Shown here piece after piece: positions 36,026-48,200 of a stretch of DNA of 64,000 nt; position 1 is the first letter of the stretch; every line of letters begins with the position of its first letter. The stretch lies in contig CM036252.1 of the NCBI GenBank assembly GCA_020698575.1, positions 11,542,492-11,606,491 on the forward strand, in the 5' to 3' direction. The notes under the pieces were generated by a model, which was not told the DNA's origin, did no database searches, and was given only the letters and a program-made list of their open reading frames with translations. This stretch comes from Bostrychus sinensis. Lineage: Eukaryota > Chordata > Actinopteri > Gobiiformes > Eleotridae. A program made the position numbers and the translations under genes.

Positions 36026-37030
36026 TTTGTTTAACTTTTTGAGTTTTTAACAAAATACCTCACTGTGATTTGAGAAAACCTCGATTTGAGAGTGTGGGCC
36101 TTTGCAGAAGCTTTAGCTGCTTAAAGGGATTAGCGAAGTCTTCACAGCTGCTGTAGAAGTCTATAAATCAGTTTCTCTTCAAACGCTGCACTTGTTATGA
36201 GACAAATTAGACTTAAAAGTAAAAGAGAACACGGAGCGCCGACGGAGAGACTTCTGTCAAACCAAATCCAGAAACACTGTGAGTTTATTAAGCCACAAAA
36301 GACAGGAAACGGCGTACGCTGTCAGCTGCTGCCAATTTCCACCAAAACATAAAACTTTAGTGGCAGCGCTTTGAAGAGCTGGAGAAAATCCCACACCGCA
36401 CACCAAGATCTCTGAATGAGTTTCCATTCAACTGCGGTGACACTTTTAAAAGACATATTAATATAAATTAGAAACATGTTTTATTAAGAGTTACAACGTG
36501 AGATTTGAGAGGTGCACAACATCAGAAATCACCAGCTCTATCTCTGTTGACTACTTCCAAATATCATCTTTATTTTAGTCTATTATCATAATTAATTTGA
36601 TTAGTACCAACTGATTTATATTTGCTAGCTGTAAAAATCCTGCATGTACTTTGTAAATTTAATAACTATTTGGAAATGATGTCCATGAATATGATGTTGC
36701 TTTTCTTGCACTGTATGAGCTTATTGAATTTAATTCTACATTAATTGTGAAATTTGAATATCACAGAAAATTACAGTTGTTCATATCAAAGTGAAAGTCA
36801 TATATTAGCTCAAACTATTGATAATTATCTTCTGAACTGAACTACTAAATAATTAAACTAACTTTACAATTAGGTCACTAAAGCCAGATATACACTGTGC
36901 ATTTATGACGGATCATTTTTCCCACAATTAAGACTCTTTTATTTGAGATGAACAGAGTGCAGACGAGCAGAGTCGACAGAAGCTAAATAGGAAATAGAGT
37001 CAATAAAGTGGGGATGATTAAAACAACATC
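36026..37030. other. Intergenic DNA upstream of ttc29
   Basis: AT-rich, no recognised gene or repeat family. A GC-richer patch at about 36225-36330 has no open frame I recognise. Confidence 0.4.
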
Positions 37031-37098
37031 CGCGCCGGGAGTCGAACCCGCGTCCCTCAGGTTGACGTTCTCTTCCTCTGAGCGCTGCGCAGGAATGC
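37031..37098 (-). other. tRNA-like sequence beside the ttc29 promoter
   Basis: On the minus strand a B-box-like GCGGGTTCGACTCCCGG is preceded by an A-box-like GCTCAGAGGAAGAG at a plausible distance. The T-arm has a G-G mismatch at its base and I could not fold a convincing anticodon arm or full acceptor stem, so it is more likely a tRNA relic or SINE head than a working tRNA. Confidence 0.3.
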
Positions 37099-37099
37099 G

Positions 37100-37202
37100 G
37101 TCTGCGCTCGTTGCCCCGTTACCATGACGACGACGTTGTTCGGCTCCAACGGCGGAAGAAACAAGCGGCGAAAGAGAAAGAAAATCTGCCTTTTTACCAT
37201 CT
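37100..37202 (+). promoter_or_regulatory. ttc29: Putative ttc29 promoter and noncoding first exon
   Basis: A CpG-containing segment ends in a strong donor at 37202 (CCATCT|GTAAGT). The next acceptor, TTTCAAG at 37937, lies seven bases before the ttc29 start codon, so this is the likely first exon. The transcription start is not resolved. Confidence 0.5.
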
Positions 37203-37943
37203 GTAAGTACATTTTATTTATACCATCTACAACTTATACAGTTTACTGCCTTTACACAGGAATAAAGCGCATGTTTTTATCATAAACAAAGTGCATGTTG
37301 AGTTTGGGATGACCGTAACTTAGCTGTGATTTGTTAAAATAGTTCGCACATTTCTTTACTGAGTTTAAATATTTAATGCCTTTGTTTAAAAGTTAGCGAC
37401 TGGACTCCTATAAATGCATGCTGTCATTCTTGGCCATTTATGGGATTTAATAAAAATTGTAGCAATTATAAAATCTTGTTTGTTATAGGTAAAAAGGCCA
37501 GCAACTAAAACGGGTTAGCTTGGTTCTTTATGCTAACAAGCTAACTAAGCTAAGCAGGTTGTGTTTGCAAATTGTTTAGTACAATTTCACATTTCCTGCA
37601 TCAATGTCTTTGCAGTTTAATTTAATTAGGATCAAATTTTGCAGTGAGTGACAAACAAAATATACTTTTATTATTACTACTTCCTATAATGTTCTATATC
37701 TGCTCTTTAATTTAATATCAGTAACTGTTTCTAAGCTAGCTCAAAGACTGCATTAGGCCAGTAAACCTAAGAAAACAAAAAACTTTTAACCATTTTGTCT
37801 TAGTAAATAATATTTTTCTTATCTCTGTTTTGATTTTTATCTGTTTGTCTTGATTATACATAATTACAATGACTTGAGTGAGACAATGATCATAATTTTA
37901 TAGCTGAAAAATAAACTTATTATGTGTCTGTTTCAAGCTGAAG

Positions 37944-40900
37944 ATGGCAGAAGCAGTGAGACGCCAGAGCGAACCATTTCTGCCTCAAATCTTTAAAGGC
38001 AATAAAAGAAATAGGAACAGGTAAAAACTACTGCTGCAATATTTATGTTTAGTTCGCTCTTCTATTTAAAATCCATCTCTGAGAATAACTGTTGTTTATC
38101 TTGTTTCTGAACAGGTTAAAAGTAGCTGAAAAACCTCAGCAATATCTTTCCAAACAAGAAATTTTACGGTACACGTCCACTACATTTGACACACGAGTTT
38201 GACGTTAATTTCATTTATGCCCCTAAACGCTTGGTTTCAGTTGTGTTTGTTTTTAGCGCCCTAGTGTTTTTAGACATTAAAATTCTCGTGGAAATTACAT
38301 GAACCCCTTAGACAGACATCTTTACCCTATAGTTTTCTTTGGGCTTCTGACATCTGGTTTTGTAAAGTCAGTAAAGGAATAAGTAGACAACTATAAAACA
38401 ACCTGCATCTGCAACATTTTGTCAATAAAATAAAACTTTCTCCCTGTTTTCCGGTACATCCTTTGAACTTAACTGTGAAACTGTTATAATAAACTGTTGT
38501 CCACGCAGTTGCAGCCACAGACTGATTAGAAGTGCCACATATGAGCCCCAAGAAATAGTTTTCTCAGTATTTAACGAAGTTCTTTGTTAGTTTGCACTTA
38601 TTAATGACCACCCATATTTTTTATTTCATTTATAGGCTAAGCAACTTTTTGTGCATTAAAATTGGTTGTGGCTCTTCAGATTCAAATGTAGTATTTGTGG
38701 GAACAGTTGGCTCTTTGGGTCTGGACGGTTGCAGACCCCTGCCCTAGCCTGAGGAGGTTATGCCAGAGTCTTTTAGCAACTCGAAAGATAATGGCTGGGT
38801 TTTATTAAATTTTCTTTGCTTTTCTTTTAGAGCCACAAAAAGTCTGAAGCAGAACATTTGTGTGGAGATGCTACAGGAAGGTTTCCACAGGTATCTCTTT
38901 TCTGTATTAGTGTACGGTGGAAGTTTAGCACCTTTTTTGTTTACTTGTGTCTTGTTCTCAGGTCCTTCTCAAAGTTCTTCCACGTTCTGGCCTTGGACCA
39001 GGACCGGAGGGACTCGTGTCTCCCCAGTTTGGCCGACTGCCTCCCACCGCCTCTCGAGGATCAACAAGACAAAATGGAGACGATGAAGCGTCACCTGACT
39101 CAGGCCGAGCACGCTGAACGCTCCGGTACAAAACTGAAGCATTTTTTAGTAGTCAACATAACACAAAACTAGGCTGTAACTGTATGTGTAACGGTCTCTG
39201 TGTTATCCCCCAGGGTCTTGGTCTGCTGTCTGTGACCAGTACCTGTTGTTGGGGATGTATTTCTCTTCTGCCAAGGATCTGTGGCTGCGTCTGCATTTCC
39301 TCCACGTCTGTGTTGACAGAGAGAACGGCAGAAGCTCCAGAGCAGCCACCGAGGCTCGCGCTCAACTCTCTGAGATTTACCTGCAGCAAGGTCAACTAAA
39401 AATACAACATCATCAGTATAAAGTCTGACAAACCCACCCCCAAGCTTTGAAATTGTAGTCTGGAAATGCATAGTGATTGTTTCTGTAGGAGACCTGGAGA
39501 GGGCGCTGCACCAGGCCGAGAGCTGTGTCCATCAGGCGGCAGATGGAGGCTGGCTGGACTCCTCTGGGCTCCCCCTGAAGCTCAGAGCTCAACGATCACT
39601 GTGGGCCATCTACAACCGGCTCGCAGACGCTCCACTAAAATCTGCAAACTACAGTAAAGCTATAGGGATACTGCACCAGGGCTGCACTATAGCCCAGGAC
39701 TGTGAGTACAACACAGTTTTATCATAAACACAATAACTGCAAATGCAATGGTATTAGAAACTTTGTTAGAATGTGTATTTTTTTAACATTTCACCCAAAG
39801 ACAGGTTTGACCATGTGAATTTAAATACTTCCTGTTTACACTTTAGCTGGAGACAAACAGATAGAAGGAGAGGCCACTTATCGACTGGGAGTAAACTACC
39901 AGCTCTCAGGAGACCACAGCACTGCCAAAAAGGTAACATGTTTGTTTTCGTTTTCTTCTTTCATTCATCTTCTTCCGCTTATTCCCATTAGGGGTTTGCG
40001 GGCACTGGAGCCTATCTCAGTAACTTTGGGCCTTAAGTGGGGTACAGCCTGGATAGGGGCCAGTTAGTCACAGGGCTTACACACACACACACACACACAC
40101 ACAGACAGACAGACAACCATTCACTCTCACATTCATTCAATAGGGGCAATTTGGAGTCACCAGTTCACCTAAACTACAATGCAGGGTAACAGGAGGAGGA
40201 CATTTGGACTCCACCCTGAGAAATCATGCCACCGTTGACCCGGGGATCGATCTTTTTCAATCAAGAAATGGTAACATCCCAAATGTAAAGCCAAAAAAGG
40301 CCTAAAAAATGTCTTAAAAGGAAAATAAAAGACATGGTAACTTCCTAGAATCAGAAAAAAAAACACGCCGCAGTATAGCTCTGTTGGTAGAGCATGCGGC
40401 GCACATACACTTCCTTCATCTCCCGTTTACTGTAGCTTTACCTCCAACCTCACACCGACACACACAAGGATTTACGTTTGTCTTTTTATTAAAAGTTGCC
40501 ACTGTCTTCATGTTGTAAAAGTCAGCTTCAAACACGTTTTATTTCTCATTTATTAACACAACTTTTGGTGCACTACCCAGAGTCATGGAAACACGAGCAG
40601 GTTTTGGGGCTACCTGAATGTCTCTCCCACTGTCCGCCACGATTTCATGTCACTTCCTTACTGTCCGATCAACTAAAACCCTAAAGGCCAAAAAATATCT
40701 AAAAAAGAAAAAAACAAAAGAACTATAGTGCCCTGTCTTTCTGCAGTACTTTAACGTGTACATGAAGATCTGCCAGGAGCTGGGAGATGCCTCTGGAGTG
40801 GGCAAGGCCTACAAAGCAATCGCCACATCTTTAGAAAGGTACATTACACATTAGTACATTAGTTAAAGTCATATTTTTCTGTATTTTAACACTACATTGA

Positions 40901-43543
40901 TGTTTCCTGGTTGATTTTTGCAGTGAAGGGAACATCGAGGAGACGGTGCGGTGTTTGCATAAACTCACAGACCTCTCAGTGAACAGTGCGCAGTGCGACC
41001 TGGTGGACGCCTGTGTCCGTCTGGGAAACATCTGCTACAACACGGTACTCACTACACTCACTCAATAGCACTACTACTGATAATACTGCATACATGTGAT
41101 TTAACTATGATATTTTCACTTTGTTCCTTTGAGGTATCAGTTAGCGAGGTCTACGTCATTTATTTGGGAAAAAATGACTTTGTTTTTATCAATGCAAATT
41201 AAAAAACAAAAAGTACATGGCTATTTTGACTCTTTTAAGAGAGCTATATTATGCAAAATTGACTTTTTTGAGCTGTCTACCGTGATATAATGTTGTTCAT
41301 GGAGTTGAGTGTTGCTTCATTCACGCCTGTTTGAATAATGCTGTATTCTCTGACACTAACTTTTTGAGGAAACACTGACCAATCAAAAAGCCCTCTACAT
41401 CCAGTTTGCTCTCATTCATTTATCCAAAAAACAGTGTACAGCTCTGTTTCCACTGATTCCTCACAGACATTTTTTATTTTGTAGTATGGGTGTTTGTGGT
41501 TAATCGATTAATCTGCATTATGGCCATAATCAATTGAAAGATATACTAAGAATTTATGCTGTGCAGTAGAGTAAAAGTACAGTACCATTAGAGAGATAGG
41601 GCAAATTAAACATACATTTAAGCAGCTGTTTCCTAAAATATACTAATATATAATATATAAGCCTATACCGTGCCTTTAGTTTAAAAAAGCCACTTTTTAT
41701 TAAGGTTCCTGACTTTGAATTTAATAAAGAGCTGCTTTTTATAAAATGTTGTGATAAGTGTCATCATGTTTGTGCTGAATGGTTAATCGATAATCAAAAG
41801 ACAACACTCTGCTGCCCTCTGCTGGTCTCTTCACCTGTTTCTTTATGGCACCAGTAGAGCACTTATTAAAAACATTTTCTTTTAGTCCCATAATGTGTGT
41901 AAAGGCTGTAAAATGTGCTGCTGTTGTAGATGAGAGGTTGGTTTAAAAATATGACTAAAAGCACAAAGTACTCAACAAACAGATTACATGAGTAAAAGTA
42001 TTGAATGGAAAGTTTGCGTAAGTACTTTTAAACTTAGTAGCTTATCAAAACTATTACTACTACCTCTTCTTCTACTACTACTATACCACTAGAGCTGCTA
42101 CTACAATACTTATATGACAATGCTACACTACTGCTACAAGAACAACAACTACTACTGCTTCTAAAACTTTTACTGTATTTTGTTAAATGCACCCAGTAAA
42201 TATACCACAATGTACTTGAATAAAGGTAACTACTGCCTGCCTCTGCCAGTCACTGTACAAATAGCATCTGCCAAAACCCACAGAAAATCCCTGATGGTTT
42301 CCTGTTTGTCTCCTCGTGCAGCGTGAGTTTGACCAGGCCTGTGACTATTACCTGAAGGGTTTTGAAGGAGCCGTTAATCTGGGCGACGTCGCTGTGCTGC
42401 AGAAAACACAGGTTTTTCACTATGAACATGTTTCTATTCGTACTCATTGGAACATATATTTTTTTGTCAGTTTTTATCAGTAGTCTACTCATAAAAATCC
42501 CCCCCACAATACATAAATATTGTTTGGTATAGTAACTTTTTTGAATCAAACCAAAACAAAAAACAGTGCATTCATGTCAAAACTTCTGATTTTATCTACC
42601 CTTACCCCTACCCTCATTTTATTTCATAATCATATTTTATTTTAAAACATTAATAAATATATTTCTTTTTCCATATAATATTTTTTATTGCTAGACAAGT
42701 ACATTAAGTTTAGAGCATTATATTGTCCCAGCTTTCCTTATTTTTATAACAACAAATATATGAAAATATTGTACAAAATAACACATTAAAACAAAAAAAC
42801 AAACGAAGCGCATCAATAGGAAAACACGTACACAGATATGAAAACATAGAACCCAAATTGGGAAACACGCACACAAATTTGGAAATAAATAAATAAAACA
42901 ACATCAATCAAGCTCTACAGAGAACATCCAGTTTCTGTTTATTGGTTGAAGCTTTGGTACTTTACATGGACAAACTTTTCTTTTTTTAGGTTCTGTAAGC
43001 AGCAGCGCTCCTACTGGTTTAAAAACAGTACTGCAGTCTAAGTCAAAACAATGGTCTCTTTTCTGATTGGACGATCAGCGATGCAGTTTTAGAACCAAAA
43101 CAAAAAATGTAAACATAAACAACTTGGCCATTGTGTAAAACATAATTTAATTTAATTAATTGTGAATAAATCAGCTGTATCATTGTTATCAGTAAAACTA
43201 ATATTTGATGTTTACATCATATCTGGGGACACGTGAGTAATTTTTATGAAATATAAAACATATATACTGCTCACAGCTCCTTTAAACATATGCACAAAGC
43301 GTACATTAGGTTATCTTTATATTATTGCATTACCTTTTATACGACATGTTTATTCCCGTGTTTGTTTTGTCGTAGGTGTTGTTGGGTTTAGCTAAAGCCC
43401 ACTCCATGATCAGTCTTTACAGCTCTGAGGTGCAGTCGGCCTCACAGTCCTCACTGCAGAGACTCATCGACTGGAAGGACACCAGGAAATGGCAGGAGCC
43501 CAGTGAAGACGCTACAAATGCTACAGACAGGGCTCAAATATAA
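37944..43543 (+). CDS. ttc29: Tetratricopeptide repeat protein 29
   Basis: Eleven coding exons: 37944-38020, 38115-38168, 38831-38890, 38962-39125, 39214-39390, 39489-39701, 39847-39932, 40747-40838, 40924-41044, 42322-42411 and 43376-43543. They total 1302 nt, 433 residues, compared with about 475 in mammals. Junctions are GT/AG; the donor after exon 5 is the weak GTCAAC. The product has family landmarks: KSLKQNICVEMLQEGFH (about 47-63), AEHAERSGSW, the TPR-like helices near 170-195, 215-240, 253-285 and 330-365 (RLGNICYNTREFDQACDYY), and VLLGLAKAHSMI. TTC29 is a TPR scaffold of the ciliary and sperm-flagellar axoneme; loss in mammals causes flagellar defects. The N-terminus is shorter than in mammals. 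It is divergent from ednra and is followed in tandem by slc10a7, 1.7 kb on. AATAAA-like signals lie at 43613 and 43727. Confidence 0.95.
39960..40240 (+). repeat. Teleost dispersed repeat with (AC)n/(AGAC)n
   Basis: 'tcttcttccgcttattccca', 'gagcctatctcagtaact', then (AC)n at 40080-40102 running into (AGAC)n and 'aaccattcactctcacattc'. The order is that of a very common fish intronic repeat; class not assigned. In ttc29 intron 7. Confidence 0.55.
40364..40405 (+). repeat. A-box-only tRNA-like fragment
   Basis: 'TAGCTCTGTTGGTAGAGC' at 40375 is a textbook A box with D-arm pairing, but no B box follows. It is probably a truncated SINE head in ttc29 intron 7. Confidence 0.4.
41239..41970 (+). mobile_element. 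piggyBac-like MITE, family 2, degraded copy
   Basis: Starts after TTAA (41235-41238) with GAGAGCTATATTATGC and shares 'ccctctacatccagtttgct' and 'cagtgtacagctctgtttcc' with the copies at 22057 and 60215. A stretch 'ggttaatcgattaatctgc' to 'ggttaatcgataatc' (about 41500-41800) looks like another insertion. The 3' terminus is eroded. In ttc29 intron 9. Confidence 0.6.
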
Positions 43544-43770
43544 ATAATAATGAATGAACACTGTTGGAATTGTTGTTGTTACACACTTCACATTGTAAGA
43601 AGCACAAACGCTAAATAAATTCTACTTGCAGTAAACCGCCTTAAGACAGACAACAAGAAACTTGTCCCATATTTTAACTAACTGTATGTTTTTGACTGTG
43701 TTATGGTTTCAATGAAACTAAATAAAAAAACTGTAGGAGTGTTTATAAGTGAGAATTTAACTGAATAAAG

Positions 43771-44318
43771 CAGTGGTTCTCAAACTTTCACACCAGCTAC
43801 CACCTCAGAAAATATGTGGCTTTCAAAGCACCATCTTAAGCGACTACAATGGGCTTTATTAAACAGGGATGAAGTGGGACTGAACCCAGACTAACACTAA
43901 ACCAGGTCTAAAGCAGGACTGTGCAGAGGTCTACACTTTCATTCAGTCATTCGTTTTTAATTTGTTCCTTTTATGAAAATGCACAATAAGTCAATGTATA
44001 TTTGACACAATTTCATAACCGATACATTTTCATGATTGGATCTTTTTTTTCTACTCCTAACTTAATCTTAAAATATAAAAATTTTACCCATATGTTTTTT
44101 GCTGCATACACCATCAGTAATTAATCACGCCACATAACAAATAAATAATATATACAAAACTACTACATTCAAACATCCAGGCACTACAAACTGAACCCCC
44201 AACCAGAGTAGGACTAAACTCAAATAAACTAAATTAGAACTGCAAAACACTCCTGAGTACCACCACAAGAATGCTGCGTACCACCACTGGTACCTGTCCC
44301 ACAGTTTGAGAACCACTG
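43771..44318. mobile_element. hAT-type MITE between ttc29 and slc10a7
   Basis: Termini CAGTGGTTCTCAAACTTTC and CAGTTTGAGAACCACTG form hAT-like inverted repeats. The flanking 8-mers no longer match well. It occupies a third of the spacer between the two genes. No ORF of note. Confidence 0.7.
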
Positions 44319-45060
44319 GACTGGAGAGTAACAACTAGACACTAAAAACATTGTACTAATTTTTTATTTTTAAACTTTTATTTTTAAATATCAAAGTAGG
44401 TGAATGTCATCTATTTTCTAATTATTAAAGGTACTGTAGGCAGCTCTGTGTGTTTCCTGTCACAGTGAGCTCTCAGGCACTGGAGTAGCTCTGCTGTTAG
44501 CTGGGTCCACACCAGAGCATGGAGCTCTTCCCACTTTTCTGATTGGACAATCGATGATGCCAGGGTTTCAGAACCAAAACAAAAATATAAACAAAAACAA
44601 CTTGTACATTATGTAAAAAAAAATTAATTGTGAAAAAATCAGCTGTACCATGGTTATCAGTAACTAATATTTGATCTAAACATGTTTACCACATACTGTA
44701 TGTATAAGGGGAATAAGCGGATGAAAATGAATGAATGTATCTGGGGACACATGGGTGATTTGTATGAAGTATTAAAAAATATATAATGCTCATAGTGCAT
44801 TTAATATAATAATTAATGCAACATAAATATACAATATGTTATGTAATTTAAGGCTATTCAAGTATGAGAATTGTATTATTATTATTATTATTATTTAAAT
44901 TGTTTTATTATTTTTATTAGTTTATTTATTTATTTCATTGTTGTTTATTTTTTTTGCTTCTTGATGGTAAAAAAAAAAAAAAAGCGCTAAACCAAACATT
45001 TCTCCATCTTGTATTTACGGTAGCATATATTTCCCCCTGTGCCTCTTCTCTCGTCTTTAC
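44319..45060. other. AT-rich spacer upstream of slc10a7
   Basis: Holds (ATT)n runs at 44875-44895 and a poly-A tract near 44970, and nothing I can call a gene. Confidence 0.4.
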
Positions 45061-45252
45061 GGTACCGCCGTTGCCCACGTGTCCGGAAGTGGCCGCTCTG
45101 GTGTTGTTGTGTTTCCAGCTCCAGTCCGCGGTAGAAGCAGCAGCTCCGTCACCGCCAGCATCGCCGGAGCCACCGAGGAGCTGCGAGAGTGGAGCCCGGC
45201 GGAGAGACGCGGCGGGCGGCGGGGGAGAAGCGGCGGAGCTCGGCCTTGAACC
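45061..45252 (+). promoter_or_regulatory. slc10a7: CpG-rich promoter and 5' UTR of slc10a7
   Basis: The 190 bases before the slc10a7 ATG are GC-rich with many CpGs and CCG/GCGG triplets, in strong contrast to the AT-rich flank, as expected of a housekeeping-type CpG promoter. The start context is TGAACCATGG, close to Kozak. Confidence 0.65.
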
Positions 45253-48200
45253 ATGGGCCTCTTGGCCAGGATCCGGAAGGAGTGGTTCATCCTCGGGATA
45301 GTGCTCGTTATCTTATCCGCCAAACTACATCCCGGCTTCGGCGTCAAGGGAGGTAAGAGGACCGGGGTTAGCGGGTCGCACAGTGTTTCTGACACTTTAA
45401 CTTCTCATTTTTTATTTTTCATTGACGAAAACCGAAAAATTAAACTTTTCCGATGGGACACGGGTTGTAGTTACGGCTTTAAATAGACTTAACATCTCCT
45501 ATTAGCTTTATGTTCTAACATCAGAGGGAAAACTTTAAATTTAAACTAACCATTTTCATTGTAAATCCACAAATGCAATGTTTATGGAAAACTAAATGAA
45601 AAAGAATAATTTAGTAAGTAAATGGACTGGGTACTGACAAACTTCCTACATATTTTATGCTCATTTTTTCCAAAACAAGGACGACTATAAATATCTTGCA
45701 ATTATTTAGGAATTTACAATTAAAATACAGTAAAATGGCTTGGAAACTCCTGATTAATGGCTGAACATGACTGGTCTTACGTCTTACGCCCCGCAGGTTT
45801 TAATGCGTAACTATTGCCCAACTTGTTGTATTTAGTCCACTTTTTGGCTCCGTTCCCCTGCGTGGTTTATTAACGAGTTTGAAATCGCCAGACGAAATAG
45901 AAGCTTGACTCTATAGTTCAACATGAAGTCTAAGTAAATAGTTTTTTTCATAGTTTTCCAGGTTAACATTGCAGTTAATTGTAAAATATCTGAGTTTTTG
46001 AATGGGGATTCAGTTTTACTCGACAAACAGTGCGTCTTCTGTGCGTCCCACCTGGCTCCGTAAGGACACGTTGCCTTCAGTGACAAATATGAACAAGAAA
46101 CGGATCTCAGCCTTCACCTCATGTCGTTTGTTCCTTTTTGTTTGTTCATTATGTAATAAATGAGTCTCCCATGCATTTGACAGGTGCTGTATATGTTCAG
46201 TGTGACAGCCATTCCTGTTTTACAAGACTTTAATGACCCTGAGTTTATTCAGGCAGACTCTAAAGCCACTATCTAATCTTAGAGATTAGATAAGTCTGAG
46301 CTGCTACTGACTTTAGCTGTGCTCTCCAGTAAATTTAGAGCACTATTGTTTGTAGTTTTTATATATTCATACATTAATCTGGTTTGTTTTTCACATTTTT
46401 TGATAAGTTTATTGACTCCAAGCCTGTTCAAATATTTATATTAGTACAGCTATTGATATCAGTAAAACTAATATTTGGTTTGTACATATTTACATCATAC
46501 TGTATCTCGGGACACATGGATAATTTTTCTGAAGTATTTAAAATAATATACTGCCCATAGTACCTTTTAATATAATAATTAATGCAACATATACAGTTAT
46601 GTTTTGTAATTTAGGGCTATTCAAGTATGAGAACAAAATAAACATTTTATGAGAAATTAGAAAATGTTAATACAAATATTTGTTTTCTTGTATTCATTAT
46701 TTTATTTATTTTTATTTAATTTCAATATTTTTAATAATTTATTTTATTTGTTTGTTTGTTTGCTTGTTTTTTGCTACATGATGGTAAAAAATAAAATAAA
46801 ATAAACACTCTCACATACAGCTTTATACTACTTACTACAACTACTCACCAACCCACAGTTTAATTTTTAATATGCACTTTAACCAGAGCCGAGTCACAGT
46901 TAAGATGGCCAGATTTCCCTCTCCCTAGACGCTTTGTCCAGCTCTTATAATCTCGAGGAGTCTTGATGCCAGCCCTTTACAAACAGTGCCACAGATCCTA
47001 TCCAGACCTGTGCGTAACGGGCTGTAGTCACGCCCTCCAGGGGGTCTAGATCCATGAGCCTCCTCCCGATGTGGAGGAGCAGCGGCTCTACTCCGAGCTC
47101 CTCCCGGTCCCGCCACCTGGAAACCCACATCAGACGCTTTTACCTGAGATCTCACCGGAAAGAGAGTGAGAGCCTACAGTAGAGCGACTGCTAAATCCAG
47201 ATCTTTGTCTTTCGGTTCAGCTCCTTCTTTACCACAGCTTTGTCAACCTCCATCCTTCCCTCGCTCCTGAACAAGTCCCTGAGATATTTATATTGAAATT
47301 CTTTATTATTATTATTATTATTAGGAGGAATAGCCCCTTGAGATGAACCATCTCGTTTTCTTGGGGGTCCTCAACTTAAATTCAAAATAACATAACAACA
47401 GAGCAAACACACCCGCTCTCGATATCCACCTCCTTCTCCCATTTTCAAGACCCCAGACAATCTTAGTTGTTTATGATCAAAACAAAATAAATAAATAAAT
47501 AAAAAGCATAATTTCATGACTTCGCAGAGTCGTTTATAGTCATATAAATTAAAAATTAAAAATCTTCAAGTCGTTTATAATCGTATGGGGAAAAAAAACA
47601 ACTACATGAATGTTATACAAAATTACGGAAGCGTATTGCGTTCACCTGAAAAAAAAAAGTTTCTCTTTTAATGAGCTAAGTTAGTTCTGTTTTTATGAGA
47701 AAAGTTCTGTTTTTATGAGAAAAGTTCTGTTTTTATGAGAAAAGTTCTGTTTTTATGAGAAAAGTTCTGTTTTTGTGAGTAAAATTTGTTCTGTTTTTAT
47801 GAGAAAAGTTCTGTTTTTATGAGAAAAGTTCTGTTTTTATGAGAAAAGTTCTGTTTTTGTGAGTAAAATTTGTTCTGTTTTTATGAGAAAAGTTCTGTTT
47901 TTATGAGAAAAGTTCTGTTTTTATGAGTAAAATTTGTTCTGTTTTTATGAGAAAAGTTCTGTTTTTATGAGTAAAATTTGTTCTGTTTTTATGAGAAAAG
48001 TTCTGTTTTTATGAGTATAAATAACTTGGGTTTTTATGACAACCAGTAAAGGTTTAGCTCGTATTGAAGAGTTGCTAAAGCTAAAGAAAGGGCGTAAATG
48101 TCCCAACTACTTGGTTTAATACGGTTTTATTTTACTCTAGGCTTGAGACACTGGAGATTGTGCTTTCGTTAAGTAATATTGACGTATAATCATTAGTTTG

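Noticed and set aside
45253..45486. 77-codon ORF starting with the slc10a7 ATG
   Set aside because: Only the first 33 codons plus one base are exon; the rest is intron after GTAAGAGG.
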